Shown: positions 1-7,254 of the stretch, one piece after another
How the letters are laid out: each line of letters opens with the position of its first letter
How positions within the stretch are numbered: position 1 is the stretch's first letter
Virus record (IMG/VR): IMGVR_UViG_3300026518_000064
Location: 1-21,873 of that record
Strand: one strand, 5' to 3'
DNA length: 21,873 bases
Origin: a virus
The notes under the pieces: generated by a model
Databases searched by the model: none
Told to the model about the DNA's origin: nothing
Seen by the model: the letters and a program-made list of their open reading frames with translations, nothing else
Position numbers and translations under genes: made by a program

Positions 1-188
1 GTGTAAACACGTGGAGCTTCACTATCAACAACAACACCAGCTTCACTTGTAAGTGCCAGAATACCTTTACCTACTGCCATTGTAAATGATGGACTATCAA
101 CGATGATAACTGGAAGACCAAGAGATGCGAATTTACCTGTGTTGATTGTCATACCACCAACATTGTCCATTTTTTCACTGATGTTCAA
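1..188. repeat. Terminal direct repeat, left copy (circular closure)
   Basis: Bases 1-188 match bases 21686-21873 with a single mismatch (T62 against C21747). The reading frame of the capsid gene runs correctly through the join, from 767 down past base 1 and on to 21487. The simplest reading is a circular or circularly permuted genome whose assembly carries one overlap, giving a unique length of 21,685 bp. A true short terminal repeat is possible but unlikely, because the repeat lies inside a capsid gene. Confidence 0.92.
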
Positions 189-767
189 GTCAACGAATTT
201 ACTCGCTGTTGATGAGTGCATATATAGGGCTTTAACGTTATTAAATTTATCTCCAAACGCAAAACGTAGTGAATTAATATCGTTAAAAGTAACGTCTGCT
301 GTACCATCTCCAAGCACCATGGAAGGTTCAGAGCTGATTGCAGCGATTAATGAACCAATAATTGTGTTAACCGCATCTTCAACTTGTGCCTGTGCTGTTG
401 CAACACCAACGATTTGAGAAAATGTAACTTCTGGATCTACTGCTAACTTAGCGAAAGCGTCTGCAGTTTTTTGGATAAATGAGTAACGATTTAGCTTAAC
501 ACCTATTTGCTCAATTTGGTCTAGTGTTTCGGCTGTGATTGTTGCAACACTAGACGGATCCCTGTGCTTAATGATTGTACTTGAAGCCAACTCTTTAAAG
601 ATTGCTTTTTTCTCAAAGTTACCTTTTAAGCTCTCTGAAGTTAAAATTATAGTTCCGTTGCCTGATGCGTTCCATACGTCAACTTCCATCTGCAAAGCTT
701 CAATATATGAGCTATTGAACTCTTCATCATAGATTTTGAAAGTATCCAATGTGTAATTAATTGCCAT
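1..767 (-). CDS. Major capsid protein, N-terminal part (gene continues at 21487-21873)
   Basis: This holds the N-terminal 255 or so residues of the major capsid protein that forms the icosahedral shell. The gene runs off the window at base 1 and resumes at 21685; joined over the circle it is 321 residues, ending at 21487. The start is ATG at 765-767, preceded by AGGA about 8 bases upstream, which lies next to the scaffold stop. Seen: it begins MAINYTLDTFKIYDEEFNSS, followed by a helical alanine-rich middle (VGVATAQAQVEDAVNTII) and a segment around ALYMHSSTASKFVDLN. Known: this length, the position directly after a scaffold, and the middle segment fit HK97-fold capsid proteins, perhaps the 'major capsid protein 13-like' group. 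The role is inferred from gene order and sequence character. Base 62 differs from its repeat copy at 21747, giving Ile here and Val there. Confidence 0.85.
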   Translation of the reverse strand, partial: MAINYTLDTFKIYDEEFNSSYIEALQMEVDVWNASGNGTIILTSESLKGNFEKKAIFKELASSTIIKHRDPSSVATITAETLDQIEQIGVKLNRYSFIQKTADAFAKLAVDPEVTFSQIVGVATAQAQVEDAVNTIIGSLIAAISSEPSMVLGDGTADVTFNDINSLRFAFGDKFNNVKALYMHSSTASKFVDLNISEKMDNVGGMTINTGKFASLGLPVIIVDSPSFTMAVGKGILALTSEAGVVVDSEAPRVY

Positions 768-777
768 TTTTTAGTCC

Positions 778-1443
778 TTATAAAAATTTGTCTTTTATCA
801 TAGCCACTTTTGCTCTCTGCTCTGTGACTTCTTTTGTTGTAGGAGTTACGCCTACTTCTCCTGCACCACCACCCTGTGCTTGCTTAAATAAAAAACTAAA
901 CTCGCCATTTTGCAACTCAAGAACTTTGTCTTCGACTGTCATAGGCTGATTTCGTTCATTAAAAAGAGTTTTATCACCATCTTTAAACTTAAATGTTGCA
1001 CCGTCTCTCTCTGCACCATCTAAAACAAGCTTTGTAAGCTCTTGAAAAGCTCTATCGTTTTGAACTTTGTCAGATATTCCAAGTCCTCTAAGAGTATCTT
1101 TTAAAATCATCTCGCTTACTTCGGCTTCATGTTTTGTGCCTACTGCATCAAACTCATCTTTAAGCTTCTGATAATTAGCTTGTAAAGTTTCATTGTCTGC
1201 TTTTAAGCCCTCGTCTGCGTTTTCTGCGAATTTTTTTAAGTTATCTTTTGATAGCTCACTTATGCCTGTAACTTCACGCACCATGTCTTGAAGATTTTTC
1301 TTTTTCTCTATCGCTCCCGAAAGTTCAGTTTCTAAAACTCCAATTCTCTTTACGTTTTCGTTATTGCTTTCATAAAGACTTTCAATCTCTTTTAAAAGTT
1401 CTGGCTCGTCTTTTAGTTTTGCTTTAAACAGTTCTAAACCCAT
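778..1443 (-). CDS. Capsid scaffolding protein
   Basis: A 221-residue protein predicted to guide procapsid assembly and then leave or be degraded. Seen: a long charged helical N-terminal half with heptad-like spacing (about residues 10-115, for example ESLYESNNENVKRIGVLETE), a middle around residues 115-165, then a Gly-rich hinge (QAQGGGAGEVG) and a short basic C-terminal helix ending in VAMIKDKFL. Known: scaffold proteins of the GP20 type share this plan of coiled coil, flexible linker and C-terminal capsid-binding helix, and lie just ahead of the capsid gene. Here the capsid start follows the stop by 10 bases, and the capsid ribosome site overlaps this stop. The candidate promoter at 1492-1500 lies upstream, so scaffold and capsid may be co-transcribed from it. 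Confidence 0.85.
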   Translation of the reverse strand: MGLELFKAKLKDEPELLKEIESLYESNNENVKRIGVLETELSGAIEKKKNLQDMVREVTGISELSKDNLKKFAENADEGLKADNETLQANYQKLKDEFDAVGTKHEAEVSEMILKDTLRGLGISDKVQNDRAFQELTKLVLDGAERDGATFKFKDGDKTLFNERNQPMTVEDKVLELQNGEFSFLFKQAQGGGAGEVGVTPTTKEVTEQRAKVAMIKDKFL

Positions 1444-1491
1444 TCTAATACCACCGTATTATAAATTTAATCGCACCCGATTATTAGTTGT

Positions 1492-1500
1492 ATTATAGCA
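1492..1500 (-). promoter_or_regulatory. Candidate extended -10 promoter ahead of scaffold and capsid
   Basis: The minus strand reads TGCTATAAT, a perfect TGnTATAAT extended -10. It sits in the 67-base gap between the minor head gene and the scaffold gene, about 50 bases before the scaffold start. No clear -35 box is seen. The same nonamer pattern occurs at 17809-17817 and 18490-18498, also in gaps before tail genes. A strong promoter here would suit the high demand for capsid and scaffold. Confidence 0.55.
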
Positions 1501-1510
1501 CATTGCCAAG

Positions 1511-2500
1511 CTATATAATACTTTTTATGTACTTATCTACGTCTATAAGTTTTTTATTGTTTAACTCTGGATATAAGGCTGCAGCATCTTTAAATGAAAA
1601 GTCCTTATCATTTACTATCTTGACCATTCCATCTTTTAAAATTATAGGTCTCTCACCTTGCTTATAGCCCTTTGGAATTGCGACAAGGTCACTCCTACAG
1701 TTTGGATGCAATGGTGGAGTGTAATGCGGCTTCTGTGCATCAAATTTATGCCCATCAAGAGAGCGGCATAAAGAGCTTGTCCTACTGTCTAAAACAGCCA
1801 CAAAGAGATATTTGTCTATGTACTCCTCGTTTTCTCTATATAGCTCGCTTGTTGCTCTTGAATTAGCCTCAACTATCAAAGATTGAACTACTGTTCTAAT
1901 ATCTCTCTTCGCTGTATCTCCTGATATATAAGGCTTTACTGCCTTGATTATGTTCTCTACAGAGCTTCCAATGCTATATTCTCCAAGTATGGTAGATTTT
2001 ACTTTTTTTGCTTGACTGTCTGCAATACTTTTGATAAGCATATCTTGCGTTGTTGAATATGTATGAGTTACACCTTTTGCATCGACATAGTAATACGCTA
2101 TTCTGTTTATATTTATAAGCTTGTTAATTCCCTCTTTGTTTATAGTTGCAAGTGCTACTGCTGTTTCAAAATGCTCTTTAGCTAATGGATATTTAATACT
2201 CCATTCAAGCTCTTTTTGAGTGTACTGTTGGCTAGCATATATTATTTCCCCAATATCGTTGTAGATATTTTTTGAGAACTCTTGATTGATACTCTTAAGT
2301 TCATTATTTATTTCTATAATGATTCGTTGCAGTCTCGCCTTTGTATATAGACCTCCTCTCTCGTTAAGAGCAGTTACAGCTCTGCTGTAAGCTAGTTCAA
2401 GAGATGCTATATACTTTTTTTCTGCTTCTGGCGATACACGGCTTAGTTGATGTAAATTATATTCCAACATTTTGGCGTTCTGTTTCCTGAACCTCTGCAT
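1511..2500 (-). CDS. Minor head (head morphogenesis) protein, SPP1 gp7 / Mu F type
   Basis: A 329-residue protein expected to sit inside the head or at the portal and help assembly and DNA delivery. Seen: the C-terminal third holds the family signature, VLDSRTSSLCRSLDG followed by HYTPPLHPNCRS (about residues 235-272), with the Cys and His pattern typical of Phage_Mu_F / SPP1 gp7 proteins. The N-terminal two thirds are mostly helical. The ATG at 2500 overlaps the portal gene by 44 bases and has no good ribosome site. A second ATG at 2468-2470 has AGGAAA upstream and would cut the overlap to 14 bases, so the true start may be 2470 (319 residues). The gene follows the portal, as usual for this family. 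Confidence 0.88.
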   Translation of the reverse strand: MQRFRKQNAKMLEYNLHQLSRVSPEAEKKYIASLELAYSRAVTALNERGGLYTKARLQRIIIEINNELKSINQEFSKNIYNDIGEIIYASQQYTQKELEWSIKYPLAKEHFETAVALATINKEGINKLININRIAYYYVDAKGVTHTYSTTQDMLIKSIADSQAKKVKSTILGEYSIGSSVENIIKAVKPYISGDTAKRDIRTVVQSLIVEANSRATSELYRENEEYIDKYLFVAVLDSRTSSLCRSLDGHKFDAQKPHYTPPLHPNCRSDLVAIPKGYKQGERPIILKDGMVKIVNDKDFSFKDAAALYPELNNKKLIDVDKYIKSII

Positions 2501-3767
2501 CTATGTCTGTAATGTCAAAAACCTCTGTTTTGTTTAGTGCTTCAAGAGCTGTTTTTTGAGTTACCATACCAGATATAAACGCCTGATTAATATCAGATAC
2601 TACTGTTTGATTTACGCTTATATTGAAATCTTTATTTACAACGATTTCTCCTACGAATTGTCTTGAATATCTCATTTCATAAAGAGCTTTTACGGAATTG
2701 TTTATAGTATTTTGGTAATCGTCTGCAATATCTATAAGCCGTGATTGCTTCTCGCTGTTCTCCTGTAGCGATTGAGTGGCTGTCTTCGTTTTAATGCTTT
2801 CGCTTTGAAGTCTTAAAGCTCTCACGCTCATATCGTCTTCCATTTTTTGAAGATGCTTGCTCGATATGTCATAAGTCTGTCCACTCATCTCAACCCATTC
2901 AAGAGACGCCTCAGGGTCGTCTGCAAAGTTTGCACTTCTGACACCGATTACCATTTTAGGAGCTTGTGGTTTTATATCTGCGCCTAAAACATCATTTTCT
3001 GCTTCGATGCCCAACGCTTTTCCGAATAGCATTGGAGTTAGTGCCTCCAAAAGATAATCGTCTTGAGAGCTTTGAAAATTTAAGTGTTTTATATTTACTT
3101 TTGCAATGTCATAAAGAGGGGGAACATCATCAATATCAATTTCAAATAGAGGGCAGTAATTGTAAGAAGTTGTAATACTCTCTACCAATTCCAATTTATT
3201 TCCGATTGTAGTCCTGTATATATCAATATTCCCATCTTCTTTAATATGTCTATATTGGAGCTTATTAGCAAGTGAGAAGCCGCTATCCTCTTGATAATAT
3301 TCTTTTATTACAGCCATTTTAAACTTATTTTCGCTGTCTTTTCTCCAATTAATTAACTGCGGTCTGATTATCTTTGTAAAGTAAGGGATACCTCCAATTT
3401 TTGGAATATCCACAAGTATATAAGCCTTTCCGTACAGTATTGCACTTGACACAATATCCTTTGAGAATTGATTTAAGTCAAGCCCATTGCAAGCATTGTC
3501 AATAAATTCAATATCTCTTTCTGATATATTATTATATGAAATTGACTTTCTGAAAATTTCTCCTACCATTGTACTAACAATTCTTTCTACAAAATTATTT
3601 AGAGTAGCTCTTTTTTTTCTGTTATCAAAGTCCTCTTGATATTCATTTGAGTTTTTAACAAGATGCTTTATACTTGTGGATATTCCCTCATATATATCCT
3701 CGCATATTTGCATCTGTGGAAGATGCTTAACGTATTCATCTCTAACAAAAGTAATATCATTTTTCAT
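2457..3767 (-). CDS. Portal protein (DUF4055-like)
   Basis: A 436-residue protein that should form the dodecameric portal ring at one capsid vertex, through which terminase pumps DNA and to which the neck attaches. Seen: an N-terminal segment KKRATLNNFVERIVSTMVGE (about residues 52-71) followed by FRKSIS, then YGKAYILVDIP, PPLYDIAKVNIKHLNFQSSQ, and a helical C-terminal part rich in Gln and Ser (TKTATQSLQENSEKQSRLID) matching the portal tunnel and crown region. Known: these features resemble DUF4055 portal proteins. It starts 30 bases after the large terminase stop and overlaps the minor head gene, the standard order for packaging and head genes. Confidence 0.88.
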   Translation of the reverse strand: MKNDITFVRDEYVKHLPQMQICEDIYEGISTSIKHLVKNSNEYQEDFDNRKKRATLNNFVERIVSTMVGEIFRKSISYNNISERDIEFIDNACNGLDLNQFSKDIVSSAILYGKAYILVDIPKIGGIPYFTKIIRPQLINWRKDSENKFKMAVIKEYYQEDSGFSLANKLQYRHIKEDGNIDIYRTTIGNKLELVESITTSYNYCPLFEIDIDDVPPLYDIAKVNIKHLNFQSSQDDYLLEALTPMLFGKALGIEAENDVLGADIKPQAPKMVIGVRSANFADDPEASLEWVEMSGQTYDISSKHLQKMEDDMSVRALRLQSESIKTKTATQSLQENSEKQSRLIDIADDYQNTINNSVKALYEMRYSRQFVGEIVVNKDFNISVNQTVVSDINQAFISGMVTQKTALEALNKTEVFDITDIDAEVQETERQNVGI

Positions 3768-3791
3768 ATCAGTTCCTTAAACATTTTAAGT

Positions 3792-3800
3792 ATTATACTA
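3792..3800 (-). promoter_or_regulatory. Possible -10 element between terminase and portal
   Basis: The minus strand reads TAGTATAAT directly at the large terminase stop (TAG at 3800-3798), so a consensus TATAAT (3797-3792) lies 25 bases before the portal start. It lacks the TG of the other candidate promoters and no -35 is clear. It may be a weak internal promoter or chance in AT-rich DNA. Confidence 0.3.
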
Positions 3801-5033
3801 TCTTCTCCTACCACTTACTAATGTTGGTCGTTTTATTGCGAATTTTCTATGAATAAAATACCCAAGGGCATCGCAATAGTCATCAATAGCTGGATGGGAG
3901 TTATACTTCTCTGGTCTATTCTTTTCATCATATCCTTGTGCTTCTAAAGAAAATGCCAACTGCTCGCAAGTGTTAGAGTTTATAAATAGTCTATTATGAG
4001 AAAACAGTCCGTTTACTGCGTTTATTCTATCACGAACGAATGGGTTTTTTGAAGGAGCATCAACCCTGTGACCACCTTGTTTCAATAGTGCTATACTCGA
4101 AACAGGAGCATTTGCACTCTCATTTCCTCCTGAACTATCAGGGAACGCTACAATAGTCTTATTTGGATACTTAGCATTTATTTTTTGTACTGTGTCTTGT
4201 GTAGTTACTGACAATATCTCATCTACAGCTATAGGAATGTTATTATCTATTACAAATACTATCGTTACGTTTCCACCAACGTTGAAATCTTGTCCGTAGT
4301 ATATTATTTTATCTTTATCAGTAACAACTCTGTCGATGTGATGCTTAATTCTATCGTACGCCCAATATACTTTATTTTGATTAAGTGATACGAACTCGCC
4401 TCTTAGATATAAATCTGCTAGTATACCGTCGTAGTTATTGAGTATCTGCTGTGTGTAGTCTTCAGGCAGAAAAGGATTGTTATATGTTGATGCTTTTATT
4501 ATCTTGTAGCCAGCAGCTTTGTTTTTAACCCATCTGTCATAAACGAATCCGCTTACACCGTTATCGGGAGTAGTTACACAAGCGATTGAGTTTGGTACTT
4601 TGGAAGTCTGTCTTATTCTCTCTACTACTTTTCTCCATACTTCTTCTGCTTTGTCTTTATTTAAAGTGTCTATCTCATCAACTATTGCATGAGCGACTTC
4701 AAAAGCTATGATTTTCTCTGGTCTGTCGTATGACCTGAATAGAATATTTCCATGTCCATGCACTTGTATTGTAGAAGTTGATTTATTGAGCGTATATTTT
4801 AGTCCTACTGCTTCCAAGTCTTCAATTACTCCTGTAATAGCTCTAAGCCTTATTAAGTCATACGTTGGCATAAGGTATAGAGTATCTATATCTTTGTCTT
4901 CCATCATAAGCTTAATAAGCCTTATTGTGCCTGCTCTTGTCTTACCGCTGCCAAGCCCTCCAATGATTGCAGGATATTTGTCCGTACTAAAAACAAAGTC
5001 GTCTTGATGCGGTAACAAGTTAATCGTTGGCAT
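3798..5033 (-). CDS. terL: Terminase large subunit
   Basis: A 411-residue DNA packaging motor that couples ATP hydrolysis to DNA movement and cuts the concatemer. Seen: Walker A GGLGSGKT at residues 25-32, Walker B AIVDEID at 116-122 with D119 and E120, then a C-terminal RNase H-like nuclease region with acidic residues at YYGQDFNVGG, VAFPDSSGG and HPAIDDYCDALGYF. The length is near the family norm of 400-550. The start overlaps the small subunit by 14 bases, implying coupled translation. Known: terminases of this build often package by headful, which gives circularly permuted DNA; that fits the circular closure of this sequence but is not proven. Confidence 0.95.
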   Translation of the reverse strand: MPTINLLPHQDDFVFSTDKYPAIIGGLGSGKTRAGTIRLIKLMMEDKDIDTLYLMPTYDLIRLRAITGVIEDLEAVGLKYTLNKSTSTIQVHGHGNILFRSYDRPEKIIAFEVAHAIVDEIDTLNKDKAEEVWRKVVERIRQTSKVPNSIACVTTPDNGVSGFVYDRWVKNKAAGYKIIKASTYNNPFLPEDYTQQILNNYDGILADLYLRGEFVSLNQNKVYWAYDRIKHHIDRVVTDKDKIIYYGQDFNVGGNVTIVFVIDNNIPIAVDEILSVTTQDTVQKINAKYPNKTIVAFPDSSGGNESANAPVSSIALLKQGGHRVDAPSKNPFVRDRINAVNGLFSHNRLFINSNTCEQLAFSLEAQGYDEKNRPEKYNSHPAIDDYCDALGYFIHRKFAIKRPTLVSGRRR

Positions 5034-5517
5034 TTCCTAGCCTTTTAAATGTAACTTCTTTATCATCGTTAGTGTTTACTTGTATTGCTGTATCTATCTT
5101 TGGAGCGAAGCGATCTGCTACACCTAAAGTAACTGCACTTTTATCTGTTGCTTCACTTATCATCTTATGCTCTGCAATAGTAGTGTTTTCATCTATCTTT
5201 TTTGCCATCACTTGAAGATTTTTAAGAGTTATTCTGTTTATAAATTCGAGGTGTTTTACTTTATCATCTACAACTTTTGAAACACTTTGCTGGTGTTCCG
5301 TTTTTAGTGTTCCAAAGTGTTCCATTTGCTCGTGTGCCTGTATAGAAGTTTGCACCATATGTTCCACAAGTGTTCCATTTTGTGCTATTAAACCCTTTGT
5401 TAAACGGCTGATTGTTGCTACACCTACACCGTGCTTTTTAGATAGCTCTCTTTGACTAAATGCTCCAGTATGAAAGTCTGCTAAAATCTTCTCTTTTTTA
5501 GTGTCACTTATTGCCAT
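5020..5517 (-). CDS. terS: Terminase small subunit
   Basis: A 165-residue protein predicted to recognise phage DNA and hand it to the large subunit. Seen: an N-terminal helix-turn-helix (about residues 8-40, FSQRELSKKHGVGVATISRL), then a long helical middle (about 50-120) likely used for ring assembly, and a C-terminal tail (KIDTAIQVNTNDDKEVTF) that could contact the large subunit. The ATG at 5517 overlaps the ParB-like gene by 14 bases, and the gene overlaps the large subunit by 14 bases. The identity rests on the HTH, the size and the position next to terL. Confidence 0.85.
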   Translation of the reverse strand: MAISDTKKEKILADFHTGAFSQRELSKKHGVGVATISRLTKGLIAQNGTLVEHMVQTSIQAHEQMEHFGTLKTEHQQSVSKVVDDKVKHLEFINRITLKNLQVMAKKIDENTTIAEHKMISEATDKSAVTLGVADRFAPKIDTAIQVNTNDDKEVTFKRLGNAND

Positions 5518-5752
5518 TCTTATAATCTTCCCAGTCTATCTCAACACCATTTATTCTAATCATAGTGTTTGATGTATAATCTATATATCTTTGTACTATC
5601 ACTTGTGCATATTTTTCATCTAGTAATATTGGATTAGTAAAACCAAACTCTTTTATACTACTTGCTATCTGTTGTATCTGATCTTCATTGTGTGTTCTTG
5701 CATTATTTGCATAAGGAATTAAATCAGATACTTTCTTGTTTATAATATCCAC
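5504..5752 (-). CDS. ParB-like N-terminus joined to a DNA methyltransferase C-terminus (internal-deletion remnant)
   Basis: This 82-residue protein looks like the two ends of a much larger gene. Residues 1-45 (KVSDLIPYANNARTHNEDQ, then IKEFGFTNPILLD) match the start of a ParB/sulfiredoxin-type domain. Residues from about 46 (EKYAQVIVQRYIDYTSN, then INGVEIDW) match the extreme C-terminus of phage ParB-methyltransferase proteins, where ELDPKYADVIVQRY-like sequence ends the methylase domain. Known: such fusions are around 400 residues and often sit just before terminase. The ParB catalytic core and all methyltransferase motifs (DPPY and the SAM site) are missing, so methylation is not expected. 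The reading frame is kept across the junction near 5612-5623. The start is GTG at 5752, with AAGGAG six bases upstream, overlapping the previous stop. It may still be translated as a small protein. Confidence 0.8.
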   Translation of the reverse strand: MDIINKKVSDLIPYANNARTHNEDQIQQIASSIKEFGFTNPILLDEKYAQVIVQRYIDYTSNTMIRINGVEIDWEDYKNGNK

Positions 5753-5755
5753 TTA

Positions 5756-5911
5756 CTACTCCTTGAGTGCCAACTGACTATTCTTTCCTACATATTCTTT
5801 AACCCACTTTCTTACAAGCTTTGACATATCCTCATCATTGTGCATAGCAACTTTTTTAAATCTCCTTGCTAAATCTATGTCCATCTTTATATTAAAATTA
5901 TATTTTGGCAT
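5756..5911 (-). CDS. Small ribbon-helix-helix (CopG/Arc-like) protein
   Basis: A 51-residue protein. Seen: a short strand (KYNFNIKMD) followed by helix 1 (DLARRFKKVAMHND) and helix 2 (DMSKLVRKWVKEYVG), the layout of ribbon-helix-helix DNA-binding proteins such as Arc or CopG, in which two chains pair their strands and insert them into the DNA major groove. The start ATG at 5909-5911 has AAGGAA seven bases upstream. It lies directly before the ParB/methyltransferase remnant and terminase, and its stop overlaps the next ribosome site. As the only obvious small regulator in the genome it is a candidate to bind the palindrome at 12060-12080; that link is inference. Confidence 0.6.
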   Translation of the reverse strand: MPKYNFNIKMDIDLARRFKKVAMHNDEDMSKLVRKWVKEYVGKNSQLALKE

Positions 5912-5912
5912 T

Positions 5913-6002
5913 TTATATTCCTTTTTTATAATATTTTACTTTGAAAACTTTTCTAGCAACTAAATAACCGGATTTGTTTATCTTATATACAAAATAACTC
6001 AT
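5913..6002 (-). CDS. Tiny 29-residue ORF between SSB and the RHH gene
   Basis: MSYFVYKINKSGYLVARKVF is followed by a basic tail of nine residues. The ATG directly follows the SSB stop (TAA then ATG, no gap), and the stop ends two bases before the RHH start, so the ORF fills the gap exactly. The ribosome site is weak (GAGA about 15 bases upstream), so translation would rely on coupling to SSB. The sequence looks like a small beta-strand peptide with a basic end. No family is recognised. It is kept because of its perfect fit to the gene layout. Confidence 0.4.
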   Translation of the reverse strand: MSYFVYKINKSGYLVARKVFKVKYYKKGI

Positions 6003-6515
6003 TTAAAATGGAATCTCATCTTCTGTAATGTCAATCTCTGGTATCTGTGCATCCATGGATGGTTTTTGCTTCTCTTTGTTGTACTGCTCTCTCATCTGAT
6101 TTGTAGTTCTAGCGTTTTCGTTATCGTATTTCGGATGAGGTTGAGGTATATTTTCGTGTGTTACGGGAGCGTTAGAGCCTATATTATCATTTTTAGAGCC
6201 TAGCATCTGCATAGTTTCTACGATAACAGAATGTTTACTTCTCTTTTGTCCATTTTGGTCTTGCCATTGCTCAAAATTCAATCTTCCCTCAACGAGTATT
6301 TTGCTTCCTTTTCTAAGGTATTGATTTGCAACTTCTGCACTTCTTCCAAAGAATGTAATATCTACAAAACATACCTCTTCTTTTCTCTCTCCATTTGAAT
6401 AGAATTTTAGTGTAGTTGCAATAGCTGTCTTTGCTATTGCCATACCTGAACGCGTGTATCTTTTCTCTATGTCACGAGTAAGATTTCCAACTAATATTAT
6501 CTTGTTAAAGCTCAT
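6003..6515 (-). CDS. ssb: Single-stranded DNA-binding protein
   Basis: A 170-residue SSB that coats single-stranded DNA during replication and recombination. Seen: an N-terminal OB fold (about residues 1-108) with NKIILVGNLTRDIE, VCFVDITFFGRSAEVANQYL and KGSKILVEGRLNFEQW, then a disordered linker (about 112-155) and an acidic C-terminal tip EIDITEDEIPF that recruits partner proteins. Known: bacterial SSB tips end in DDDIPF-like sequence. The OB fold closely resembles SSB of Campylobacterota as I recall them, which is the best host clue in the window. The start ATG at 6513-6515 has AGGA eight bases upstream. With RecE, RecT and VRR-NUC it forms the recombination and replication module. Confidence 0.95.
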   Translation of the reverse strand: MSFNKIILVGNLTRDIEKRYTRSGMAIAKTAIATTLKFYSNGERKEEVCFVDITFFGRSAEVANQYLRKGSKILVEGRLNFEQWQDQNGQKRSKHSVIVETMQMLGSKNDNIGSNAPVTHENIPQPHPKYDNENARTTNQMREQYNKEKQKPSMDAQIPEIDITEDEIPF

Positions 6516-6627
6516 TTCTAATCCTTTTTTTTAATAGTAAAACTCTTGTATTTTTCAAACTAAAATCTATTTCGTTTACCTTAACAAGCTTTTTAAAATA
6601 TATAACATAAGCTATAAACTTATGCAT
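6505..6627 (-). CDS. Small basic 40-residue protein, unknown
   Basis: The sequence starts MHKFIAYVIYFKKLVKVNEI and continues to a basic end (LLLKKRIRNEL). The ATG at 6625-6627 lies inside the last codons of the upstream Zn-ribbon-like gene (8-base overlap), with GAGGAG about 7 bases upstream. Its stop lies 11 bases inside SSB. The strong ribosome site and overlaps at both ends support a real gene. The N-terminal hydrophobic stretch (about 10 residues) is too short for a confident membrane helix. No family is recognised. Confidence 0.5.
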   Translation of the reverse strand: MHKFIAYVIYFKKLVKVNEIDFSLKNTRVLLLKKRIRNEL

Positions 6628-6892
6628 CTTTTTTCTCCTCAAATTTATCAGCATAAAAACGTCTACATTCTATACATGATAATGGGTAATTACCATCATT
6701 ATCTACATGATTATTTATGCAGTAGTCACATGAATTTTCTTTTTCAAAATCATCGAATATTCTGTCAATAAATCTAATTACACAATATCTATTTATAAAA
6801 ACTGAATCGGTTTTACCTATTACATTCATTTCGGTATATGTATATGTGTTTAAATTTGAGAATAATTCATCTTTTGCTTCTTCCCTTGTCAT
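6620..6892 (-). CDS. Small protein with two CxxC pairs, probable zinc binder
   Basis: A 90-residue protein of unknown function. Seen: an N-terminal acidic helix (TREEAKDELFSNL), a middle IRFIDRIFDDFEKEN, then two cysteine pairs, CDYC (about residues 55-58) and CIEC (about 73-76), separated by a 14-residue loop, then RRFYADKFEEKKDA. The paired CxxC spacing suggests one structural zinc site. Known: small phage proteins ending in a zinc knuckle followed by RRFYADK-like sequence occur in early regions without an assigned role. The start has GGAGG about 9 bases upstream. It overlaps the next small gene by 8 bases. Confidence 0.7.
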   Translation of the reverse strand: MTREEAKDELFSNLNTYTYTEMNVIGKTDSVFINRYCVIRFIDRIFDDFEKENSCDYCINNHVDNDGNYPLSCIECRRFYADKFEEKKDA

Positions 6893-6942
6893 AAAAGAAT
6901 AACCTCCATATTGTTTTTGATTCTGAATTTTGGTAGTATCAT
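6889..6942 (-). CDS. Possible 17-residue leader ORF
   Basis: MILPKFRIKNNMEVILL. The ATG at 6940-6942 has AAGGAA seven bases upstream, and the stop overlaps the next start in an ATGA junction (6892-6889). It may serve only to carry ribosomes from the upstream gene onto the CxxC protein gene, whose own GGAGG lies inside it. Very short, so it could be chance. Confidence 0.25.
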   Translation of the reverse strand: MILPKFRIKNNMEVILL

Positions 6943-6945
6943 TTT

Positions 6946-7254
6946 TTATTCCTTAAAATATTTTGCCACTTCCATACATCTCTTCCACGCTTTGATATAA
7001 ATCGGTCTAGCAACCAGCAATGGGCTTGTTTCATACTCTTTTATCCTATTCATATAGTATTCAATAACTTCATCTGGCTTAAAATGAATAATGGAGGCGG
7101 TTGCCTCCATTTGCTTCTTAGAATATTTATTAATATACTTGTATTTTCCCATTTTATAATAACCAAGCCCATTTTTTCTAAGCTGAATAAACAACGATAA
7201 AGCTTTATCTCTTCCTATATGATTAACTAAATCTTGTCTTGTAAAGTCCATCAT
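6946..7254 (-). CDS. Hypothetical early protein, 102 residues
   Basis: No family is recognised. Seen: a mostly helical protein with an N-terminal segment DFTRQDLVNHIGRDKALSLF that could be a helix-turn-helix-like fold, a Tyr/Lys-rich linker (GYYKMGKYKYINKYSKKQ), and a C-terminal helical region (PDEVIEYYMNRIKEYE, then AWKRCMEVAKYFKE). It begins at ATG ATG, overlapping the RecT stop by four bases (ATGA), so translation is coupled to RecT. Its place right after RecT suggests an accessory role in recombination or replication, but the sequence does not show it. Confidence 0.7.
   Translation of the reverse strand: MMDFTRQDLVNHIGRDKALSLFIQLRKNGLGYYKMGKYKYINKYSKKQMEATASIIHFKPDEVIEYYMNRIKEYETSPLLVARPIYIKAWKRCMEVAKYFKE

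Noticed and set aside
1511-2500. Toxin or ADP-ribosyltransferase fused to the minor head protein, as in some relatives
   Set aside because: The protein ends shortly after the head-morphogenesis signature; no extra domain is present.
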